NCBI GenBank assembly: GCA_014801735.1
Contig: JAAVDO010000013.1
Span: forward strand, 62,001 to 126,000
Reading direction: 5' to 3'
DNA from: Bacteroides sp.
Lineage (GTDB): Bacteria; Bacteroidota; Bacteroidia; Bacteroidales; Muribaculaceae
Length of the DNA stretch: 64,000 nt
Shown: piece by piece, positions 28,528 through 35,699 of the stretch
Layout of the letters: each line of letters begins with the position of its first letter
How positions within the stretch are numbered: the stretch's first letter is position 1
Position numbers and translations under genes: made by a program
Notes under the pieces: generated by a model
The model's input: the letters and a program-made list of their open reading frames with translations, nothing else
What the model was told of the DNA's origin: nothing
The model's database searches: none

Positions 28528-31500
28528 ATGACTAAAAACAATATAAAAAGCTGGTGTATTGCTTTGGGTCTGGCAACTGCTGCACCTGTAGCGGCTTATG
28601 CTACATCAGCCGAAAATCAAGCTCCGGTTTCGGCGGCTCCTGAGGTAGGGGAGTGTACCGGAGTTGTAGTTGACTCTGAGGGTGATCCTTTACCCGGAGC
28701 AACTGTGAAAGTAGAGGGAACGACTCTTGCCGCTGCCACCAACATTGACGGTGAATTTTCGCTGAAAGGTGTTAAGGTTGGTTCGAAAATAACAATTAGT
28801 TATATTGGCTGCAAACCTACAACCGTGGTTTGGAATGGTACCCCGCTGAATGTCACTCTGTCTGAGGACTCGAATGTTCTCGATGAAGTGGTTGTTATGG
28901 GTTATGGCGTCGAGCAGAAGCGCGCTAACGTTACCAACTCGATTGCTAAGGTGAGTGAGAAAACTCTCACAGTTGGTACAAACGCCAACCCGGCACAGGC
29001 TCTCGTAGGCGCTATCTCGGGTGTGAAGGTCGCTGTTACGTCCGGCGACCCCTCGGCAACACCTTCGATCACAATGCGTGGCGGTACAAACTACGACGGT
29101 GGCTCAAACTCTCCTCTCGTGATTGTTGACGGCAATATCCGTGACAGTCTGTCGGATATCAACCCCAACGATATCGCATCGATGGAGGTCCTGAAGGACG
29201 CTGGTGCTACCGCTCTTTACGGCGCCCGTGCAGGTAACGGTGTTATCATCGTCACTACCAAGCAGGGTCAGGCCGGCAAAGGTACTGTTACTTTCAGCGG
29301 CAAGGTAGGTCTGAGCTATTATTCGCCCGGCTATACTCCTGTGAGCGGTGAGGATTACCTTTATATCTACCGCACACTGTGTCAGAACACAGAGTGGATG
29401 CTTCCCGGCGGTACATATAGCGGTAACTATAACACTATGCTCTTTACCGGTAACCAGCCCGGCTCCATCTTCCGCACCCAGTGGCAGAACGACATGAACT
29501 ACAATATCATGAAGAAAACTGATGAAAATGCATGGGTGCTCGATAAGGGTTGGAGTGAGATGAAAGACCCTATCAGCGACAATACCATCCTTTACTGGAA
29601 TCAGGATATTCTTGATATCAATGTACCTAACCCTGCAGTTACTCAGGATTACAACCTGAATTTCTCGGGCGGTAACGACCGTGGCAAGTATTATGCTTCG
29701 CTGGGTTATTATGATGCTGACGGTGTGCTTTACGGAACATATTATAAGCGTTATAATTTCGCCCTTACCGGAGAATGGAAGATTAATGATTGGTTGACCA
29801 GTAATTCGGTATTCAATTATACCCGTGCCGAGAATCTGAACTATAACTTCCAGCTGGGACAAGGTCCTGATATTGATGGTATGTATGGAACAGTCGGTTT
29901 CATGAGCCGTGGTCTCTTCTATTGCAATGTACGTTATAAAGATGAGGATGGTAACAACCTCTTTGGTACAGGCAATCCTACCCTTAACGTTAATTACAAC
30001 AAAGATAATGTTCACATAAGCCCGAGAAATGACAAGTTCTCGATGACTCAGAGCTTTACTGCAAAAATTATCGATGGACTGACCCTTAAGGGAACTATGT
30101 CATGGTTCTATAACGAGAACTACAACAATACGAACTACGGCAAATATGTGACGAATCAGGCAGGTGCTGTTAATCCTGACGGAACTAACGGTGTAATCAG
30201 AACGTATTACACATATTCGTACTTTGGCAGGACATTTGATCAGACCTATAATCTGGTGGCTAATTTCAGCCGCAAGTTTAACGAGAAGCATTATGTAAAT
30301 GCCATGCTCGGTGCTGAGCTTTACAAGAGCAGAGTGTCTGCTTTCAATGCTAGCGGATCGGGCGCTCCCGCTCCTTTCCCCAATTTGGGTCTTACCCAGA
30401 ACACTGCGGAGAATCTAACCCGTGCAATGGGTTCCGCGGTAAACGAAGAAGCGCTGCTGTCGTATTTCGCCCGTGCTGAGTATAACTATGATGAGAAATA
30501 TCTTCTCGCCGCTACTTTCCGTGAGGACGGATACTCTCGTCTTCGCAATCACCGTTGGGGATTCTTCCCTGGAGTTTCGGCAGGTTGGGTTCTTTCGAAT
30601 GAGAATTTCTGGAAAGAGAACGAGAGTCTGAACTTTATCAATTATGCCAAGATCCGTGGTTCTTATGGTATGAACGCCATAATTAACCCCAGTCAGCTCG
30701 GTTATTACACCCTGCAAGGTCAGTATGGAGCATATATGTATAACGGTAATTACGGCTACAGAATCAGTGCTCTTCCCAATCCTGACCTGAAATGGGAGAC
30801 TGCAAAAACCGGTGAAATAGGTTTCGACCTCGGTTTCCTGCAGAATCGTTTCAACTTCAGTGCTGTTTACTACAACCGTACTACTGTCGACAAGTATGCA
30901 CCGCTCACGCTTCCTCAGACTACAGGTTTCAGCAGCGTTACCTATAACAATGGTTCTTACAGAAACCAGGGTGTAGAGTTCGACCTGAATGCTACTATCC
31001 TCCGTCTGCGCGATTTCTCGTGGACACTCGGTGCCAACCTTACTTATAACTCGAACAAGATTGTGAAGCTCCCCGACAACGGCTTGGAGAACAATCGTCA
31101 GGGTGGCGTAGAGGTTTATACCGGCAACGGAAACGAGACAATGTATATCGGTGGATATCAGGAAGGACAGAATCCTTATCAGCATGTAGGTTTCGGCACC
31201 CATGGCATAGCCCGCACACAGGCTGACATTGACGCGTTAGGTGATTATGTCGATGTGTCGCAGACAATGGGTATCTATGCAAACGAAAGCGGCCGTCAGC
31301 GCCTTCTCGCAATGGGTTACGCTACGACCAACGTAGGCCGTCTGCAGCCCGGTGATATCATCTTCGAGGACCGCAACGGTGACAATACTATCGACAATCA
31401 CGACCAGAAGATCATAGGTCACGGCGACGTGAAGTGGAGCGGTGGTTTCAACACTACTTTCTCATGGAAAGGTCTGAGCCTCTATGCTCGTTTTGATATG

Positions 31501-31935
31501 GGCTGGGGTTTCCAGGTATATGACTCCAATATGCCTTTCTGGCTTGCTGAAGGACAGGGTGCTATGTCGTTCCCGACTCAGGCAAAGGATTCCTGGACTC
31601 CTGACAACCCCAATGCAAAATGGCCCCGCATGGCATGGGCTTCGCAGTATGGCACAGCAAACTATACCCGTACCAGTGACCTGTTCGCTCAGAACGGTAA
31701 CTATCTGGCATTACGTGAGCTCTCTCTCAGCTACCAGCTCCCGCAGAACATCTGCAAAAAGTTCGCAAGCCAGGGTCTTACTCTGTCAGTTACCGGTCAG
31801 AATCTCGGTTACCTGAAGAGCTGCACCAATCCTCTGCCTGACCGTACTTATACCTGGGGTATGGGTAGTGCCGGTCACGGCGGTACCTGGAACCTCCCGC
31901 GTCAGGTCATCTTTGGTCTGAATGTAACTTTCTAA
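28528..31935 (+). CDS. susC: SusC-like TonB-dependent outer-membrane transporter
   Basis: 1135 residues: signal peptide, then a carboxypeptidase-D regulatory-like domain (about 38-115, GVVVDSEGDPLPGATVKVEGT). The SusC signature LDEVVVMGYGVEQ and a TonB plug with NPNDIASMEVLKDAGATALYGARAGNGVIIVTTK follow. The rest is a 22-strand barrel ending in LPRQVIFGLNVTF with a terminal Phe. SusC proteins pass oligosaccharides across the outer membrane, with SusD as the lid. It sits between the FN3 lipoprotein and SusD genes (26- and 24-nt gaps). The glycan is not identifiable, but the neighbouring GH2 suggests beta-galactosides. Confidence 0.95.
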   Translation: MTKNNIKSWCIALGLATAAPVAAYATSAENQAPVSAAPEVGECTGVVVDSEGDPLPGATVKVEGTTLAAATNIDGEFSLKGVKVGSKITISYIGCKPTTVVWNGTPLNVTLSEDSNVLDEVVVMGYGVEQKRANVTNSIAKVSEKTLTVGTNANPAQALVGAISGVKVAVTSGDPSATPSITMRGGTNYDGGSNSPLVIVDGNIRDSLSDINPNDIASMEVLKDAGATALYGARAGNGVIIVTTKQGQAGKGTVTFSGKVGLSYYSPGYTPVSGEDYLYIYRTLCQNTEWMLPGGTYSGNYNTMLFTGNQPGSIFRTQWQNDMNYNIMKKTDENAWVLDKGWSEMKDPISDNTILYWNQDILDINVPNPAVTQDYNLNFSGGNDRGKYYASLGYYDADGVLYGTYYKRYNFALTGEWKINDWLTSNSVFNYTRAENLNYNFQLGQGPDIDGMYGTVGFMSRGLFYCNVRYKDEDGNNLFGTGNPTLNVNYNKDNVHISPRNDKFSMTQSFTAKIIDGLTLKGTMSWFYNENYNNTNYGKYVTNQAGAVNPDGTNGVIRTYYTYSYFGRTFDQTYNLVANFSRKFNEKHYVNAMLGAELYKSRVSAFNASGSGAPAPFPNLGLTQNTAENLTRAMGSAVNEEALLSYFARAEYNYDEKYLLAATFREDGYSRLRNHRWGFFPGVSAGWVLSNENFWKENESLNFINYAKIRGSYGMNAIINPSQLGYYTLQGQYGAYMYNGNYGYRISALPNPDLKWETAKTGEIGFDLGFLQNRFNFSAVYYNRTTVDKYAPLTLPQTTGFSSVTYNNGSYRNQGVEFDLNATILRLRDFSWTLGANLTYNSNKIVKLPDNGLENNRQGGVEVYTGNGNETMYIGGYQEGQNPYQHVGFGTHGIARTQADIDALGDYVDVSQTMGIYANESGRQRLLAMGYATTNVGRLQPGDIIFEDRNGDNTIDNHDQKIIGHGDVKWSGGFNTTFSWKGLSLYARFDMGWGFQVYDSNMPFWLAEGQGAMSFPTQAKDSWTPDNPNAKWPRMAWASQYGTANYTRTSDLFAQNGNYLALRELSLSYQLPQNICKKFASQGLTLSVTGQNLGYLKSCTNPLPDRTYTWGMGSAGHGGTWNLPRQVIFGLNVTF

Positions 31936-31959
31936 ACCAATCAACAAAGATAACTCCTT

Positions 31960-33777
31960 ATGAAAAACATATTTTCCAAAGTAGCACTTGCTACTGTAGT
32001 TGCCGGAGCCGGACTCTCGGTCAGCTCATGCTCAAACGAGCTTGACCTCACACCGGTAAACTGGTACGTGGACGGTACATTCTGGACGGAGAAATCACAG
32101 TATGAGGGCTTCATATATGCGATCTCCAATATGTTCCGATCCAACTATCCCACCCAGATTCTCTTCACTGCAGGAGATGTACGAGCCGGAGGACTCTATG
32201 TCGGTACGCTTGCCGACGGATCGGGATCGGACGCTGCCGACTATATCCAGAATCTGTATGATGCCAGTCACTGCCAGTTTTCGACTTTCGGTGGATGGTA
32301 CGGGTTCATAGGCAACCTTAACGAACTCATCTACCGTGCCGAAGGATATTCGGAAGGCATTCTTGACGATAAGACACGCGATGGTCTTCTTGCAATGGCG
32401 TATGGTATGAGAGCTTTCTCGTACTTCCAGATGTATCGCATGTATGGCGGCCTGGTTTTGCGCCTGGAGCCTGACGTGATACTCGGTGACTATACGCCCA
32501 CAAACCTTTATAAAGCACGCTCAACCGCTCAGGAAACCCTGAACCAGATCAAGAGCGATATCGATAAATCGCTATCTCTCTTCCAGAGCTCAGGTTATAC
32601 TTTCCAGTCCGGAACAAAGGATTACTACTGGACAAAGGCTGCGACAGAAATGCTCGCCGGTCAGGTGTATCTGTGGAGCGGTAAGGTAACGACAGATGAC
32701 CATGCTGCAAATCCGGCTGATGTTGCCGTGGCAAAAACTTACTTTGCCAACGTCCTCAACAACTACGGATTCGCGCTCCAAAAGGACTTCTACAGCATAT
32801 GGACTGTTCCTCACAACAAGGAGTCGATCTTCAGCGTATGTTATTCATCGCTGACTGACAAGACCTTCTATGGACTTCAGACAAACTTTAACTGGGCCCG
32901 TACTACTGGTGCAGCAACTGGTTCTTACTGGTCGGTTATGGATGATAACACCTATGGCAAGCTTGACAACGGTCAGGCCAATCTGTGGGGTTACTGGCCG
33001 ACAGACCCGAACAGTCCGTCGGGCAAGGTAGCAACGCGCTACAGCAATATGTGGCAGCACTTCAGCCTGGGCGTACACCGCTACATGTATAAGAACTCGC
33101 TTTTCTTCCAGTTTGATGCGAAGGACAGCCGTGGTGATGCATTCTATCCCGTATATGAGCGTACGGCACAACAGGAGGCGATGGGCATGAATCATCTGAC
33201 GGATTTCAATCCGAATGATTACAAGATGATGGGTACCTTCGTGATAAAGTTCCGCTATTCCGAGGTAGAGAATTATCAGTACTGGCAGGCCCGCGTAGAC
33301 ATGCCTATCTACCGACTCCCGGACGCTATCCTCGGTCTGGCCGAGTGCGCAAACTATGAGGGTAACAATGCTGAGGTGGAGACATATATCAATATGCTCC
33401 GTCAGCGTGCCTATGGTAGTGACTGGAATGTAGCCGAGTATGGGTACAATGCCGGTTCGTTCAAGGATAACGAGGTTGCGATCCTTCAGGAGAGCGACAA
33501 GGAGTTCTATCTCGAAGGTCGTCGTTGGTGGAATCTGCGCCGTCTTACGACTGTTAAGGGTGGTTCGCAGACTGACCATCTTGTGTTCCAGCCTGAAGGC
33601 TGTATAGGTTGGGGTCTGCCCGTAGCATCGTCGCCCTGGATGATAGAGAACGACGGAACCGTCTGTGAGACCGCAACCCCTGTGCTCACTACAGCATGGG
33701 AGTACAAACTTCTTTGGCCTATTGACCAGACACTACTCAACTCTGATCCTGAGGTTAAACAGAACCCCGGCTATTGA
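31960..33777 (+). CDS. susD: SusD/RagB-family glycan-binding lipoprotein
   Basis: 605 residues. The lipoprotein signal ends SVSSC (Cys24), followed by the SusD N-terminal pattern NELDLTP...FWTEKSQYEGFIYAI. TPR-like helices form the first half and the SusD C-terminal segment KEFYLEGRRWWNLRRL is clear, then PEVKQNPGY at the end. It is the surface lid and binding partner of the SusC gene just upstream. Two inverted repeats follow the stop and should end the operon. Confidence 0.94.
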   Translation: MKNIFSKVALATVVAGAGLSVSSCSNELDLTPVNWYVDGTFWTEKSQYEGFIYAISNMFRSNYPTQILFTAGDVRAGGLYVGTLADGSGSDAADYIQNLYDASHCQFSTFGGWYGFIGNLNELIYRAEGYSEGILDDKTRDGLLAMAYGMRAFSYFQMYRMYGGLVLRLEPDVILGDYTPTNLYKARSTAQETLNQIKSDIDKSLSLFQSSGYTFQSGTKDYYWTKAATEMLAGQVYLWSGKVTTDDHAANPADVAVAKTYFANVLNNYGFALQKDFYSIWTVPHNKESIFSVCYSSLTDKTFYGLQTNFNWARTTGAATGSYWSVMDDNTYGKLDNGQANLWGYWPTDPNSPSGKVATRYSNMWQHFSLGVHRYMYKNSLFFQFDAKDSRGDAFYPVYERTAQQEAMGMNHLTDFNPNDYKMMGTFVIKFRYSEVENYQYWQARVDMPIYRLPDAILGLAECANYEGNNAEVETYINMLRQRAYGSDWNVAEYGYNAGSFKDNEVAILQESDKEFYLEGRRWWNLRRLTTVKGGSQTDHLVFQPEGCIGWGLPVASSPWMIENDGTVCETATPVLTTAWEYKLLWPIDQTLLNSDPEVKQNPGY

Positions 33778-33803
33778 TTCCACTGAATCAATCCTGATAT
33801 GAC

Positions 33804-33835
33804 AGAGGCCCGACGCACCCGCGCCGGGCCTCTTC
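33804..33835 (+). terminator. Hairpin after susD
   Basis: AGAGGCCCGACGC pairs with GCGCCGGGCCTCT (one wobble); only a short T-containing tail follows, so it may act together with the next hairpin. Confidence 0.55.
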
Positions 33836-33917
33836 ACATCCCTACTGACAGCCGCATGGGCACGGGTAGCCGCATACCCCCCCGCCGTCCGATCGGCCTG
33901 GCAAAAGCAACGTTTCT

Positions 33918-33965
33918 ATCCGAAAAAGCCGGCCTGAATTTCAAATCAGGCCGGCTTTTTCGGAT
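33918..33965. terminator. Bidirectional terminator between the SusCD operon and the AT-rich cassette
   Basis: A perfect 20-bp inverted repeat (33918-33937 with 33946-33965); the GC-rich core GCCGGCCTGA is flanked by AAAAA/TTTTT, so it works in both directions. Confidence 0.9.
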
Positions 33966-34058
33966 GCTTACTCTGCCCTCCGACAAGCATCAGAAATGAA
34001 AAGGTAGATAATTATTATCTCCCTCCATCCGTAAATGCAAAACTCGTTTTGACGATAA

Positions 34059-34457
34059 TTATTTCAGAGGTATGTTGATAATATCGTCATCAGGCAATTG
34101 GGGTAAGAAAAAACGTTCAATTTCTGTACCTTTCACTTTCTCGCAGACAATTCCACGGAAGAACCCTAAAGTCTGAGTCCAGATATGTAATTTAAAATCC
34201 CTGAACTCCTCACCCTCGGGGTCAAGATCCTTCCATCCGTCGGCCATGAATAGCGCCACCCCGGCATACTTGAGGATTGTCTTATCATTTATAAGATATT
34301 CCAAAGTGAGCTGGAGAGACACGAACTTATCGTTCTTAGCCACTCTGTTCATTAATGGGGTCATTTTTACCGAGACCGGAGAACCTGCTTTAAAGGCATT
34401 GTTGTTGAAATTAAACAGCACCTCTTTATATGCTATCTGAGACAATTTCATGGCCAT
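34059..34457 (-). CDS. SecB-like small protein, third gene of AT-rich cassette
   Basis: 132 residues (or 130 from the second Met). The pattern runs as in SecB chaperones. An N-terminal strand (LSQIAYKEVLFNF) is followed by alternating beta strands (KFVSLQLTLEYLINDKTILKYAGVALF), a helix with LHIWTQTLGFFRGIVCEKV, and a final FFLPQLPDDDIINIPLK that corresponds to the SecB PxLNLxPVNF end. This assignment is by eye and unproven. If right, it is a solitary SecB-like chaperone of the kind that also occurs in toxin-antitoxin-chaperone modules, because it is last in a three-gene operon. The DNA is clearly more AT-rich than the flanks. Confidence 0.5.
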   Translation of the reverse strand: MAMKLSQIAYKEVLFNFNNNAFKAGSPVSVKMTPLMNRVAKNDKFVSLQLTLEYLINDKTILKYAGVALFMADGWKDLDPEGEEFRDFKLHIWTQTLGFFRGIVCEKVKGTEIERFFLPQLPDDDIINIPLK

Positions 34458-34475
34458 AATTTATGAGTTCTATTT

Positions 34476-34844
34476 TTATTGTTTAATCATTCTTTTCAAG
34501 GCGACCTTAAGTTTGACGCTATCATGACAAAACCGAGGATCAAAAGGCTGATTGTATGGGAATGTGGAATCAGATGAAGTGTGGACGCAGTCTTCCATGT
34601 TCACTTTCTTGTTTTTTATGAAGGCATATCTGAAAGGATGCGATGAGAAGATATCTCCAATAGCTTTCTTACTATCCATATACTCCATAATTTGATTGGG
34701 AGTGACAGCGATCGCGGCGTATTTAGCATCAGAAGCAGAAGGAACTGAGACACGGACAAACAGAAAGAGTCCATTCTCCTTCTTGTCATGATAAAGGTCG
34801 GCGTATGGCTTTCCGATATCCTGAATAGTGCCGACAAAGGTCAT
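34476..34844 (-). CDS. Unknown protein, second gene of AT-rich cassette
   Basis: 122 residues from MTFVGTIQDIGKPYADLYHDKKENG. The frame continues upstream, and a start at 34865 or 34913 would overlap gene 1; I prefer 34844 because it follows the upstream stop codon by one base. Predicted compact alpha/beta domain: two strands (GLFLFVRVSV, KYAAIAVTP), then a helix NQIMEYMDSKKAIGDIF and a Lys-rich end. No signal or membrane segment. I do not recognise the family. It stands between the long first gene and the SecB-like gene, 18 bp from the latter. Confidence 0.55.
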   Translation of the reverse strand: MTFVGTIQDIGKPYADLYHDKKENGLFLFVRVSVPSASDAKYAAIAVTPNQIMEYMDSKKAIGDIFSSHPFRYAFIKNKKVNMEDCVHTSSDSTFPYNQPFDPRFCHDSVKLKVALKRMIKQ

Positions 34845-34845
34845 A

Positions 34846-35433
34846 TTATCTTTCTGGTGTATCATTCTTTGCCTCAATGTCTGAATTGCTGTATGGACCA
34901 CGTTCTTTATCATTATTTAGAAGCTCTCCCAATTCTATAGATGGATAAGTCTCAATTACATAATCATTGATAACCACTCCTTCATTCAGAAGAACGTTTT
35001 TATGTCCCTTCTTGTTGAATTTTCTTTCGATAAGTCCTACCTCCTCAGATAGTTTGAGTTTAACCATAAAAGGACCTCTTTTCTCATTCAGATAAGCCTC
35101 AGCGTTCTCTGAAGAATACTTGTCGGCAATGTAGTTAACTATATCTCTTATATCTTTGAGACATTTCTCCCTTGACTTAAATACCGATATTGCACGAGCT
35201 CCGACGAAATCCTTTTTCTCCTTTTCAGTAAGACATGCAACCTCCTCCTCTGTCAGGATAATGGCTTCTTCTTCAAATCCTTCCTCATTCTCGCGCTTTG
35301 ACTGAGGAGTAGAGTCTTTCAAGCTCGGAGGGTCTGTAAGAGTGCTTCTGAATACAATATCATCCTCAGAAGTCTCAACGTAGATCGCATCTATCACTTC
35401 CATGAAAGGATGCAATTCTTCTCCATACTTCAA
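34846..35433 (-). CDS. Unknown acidic protein, first gene of AT-rich cassette
   Basis: 195 residues if started at TTG 35433, 185 from the first in-frame ATG (35403). The N-terminal third is acidic (EEGFEEEAIILTEEEV), the middle is helical with IRDIVNYIADKYSSENAEAYLNEKRGPFMVKLKLSEEVGLIERKF, and the C-terminus contains NVLLNEGVVINDYVIETYPSIELGELL. No signal peptide or family match. An in-frame ATG at 35463, well placed behind the promoter, is separated from this frame by a TAA at 35442-35440, so the true N-terminus may be interrupted or the start may be TTG. It is the first gene of the cassette. Confidence 0.55.
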   Translation of the reverse strand: MKYGEELHPFMEVIDAIYVETSEDDIVFRSTLTDPPSLKDSTPQSKRENEEGFEEEAIILTEEEVACLTEKEKKDFVGARAISVFKSREKCLKDIRDIVNYIADKYSSENAEAYLNEKRGPFMVKLKLSEEVGLIERKFNKKGHKNVLLNEGVVINDYVIETYPSIELGELLNNDKERGPYSNSDIEAKNDTPER

Positions 35434-35495
35434 TGTGAATTATTTCTCACTTTCATTACTCATAGAAAACAGATACGATAGTCTTGATATAGTTA

Positions 35496-35503
35496 CAAAT
35501 ATA
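35496..35503 (-). promoter_or_regulatory. -7 box for the AT-rich cassette
   Basis: TATATTTG on the minus strand, 32 nt upstream of the ATG at 35463 and 62 nt upstream of the TTG at 35433. No -33 box is evident. The stretch 35504-35699 is very AT-rich and carries no gene. Confidence 0.5.
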
Positions 35504-35699
35504 CCACCATTTTCTATTAATTGATATTAACGATTCTTTATTTATTAAAAAATATTCTTTCTTTTTTATAGAAAATGTAAATTTATATAACTATAGGTTA
35601 ATAAAGTTTAAAATCGGGGGGCGCTGTAACGGATCGACAATTCTGACCGTCATTATTAAAAAGGGTTATCCCGACCTAATCAATTTTAACCAACTATCT

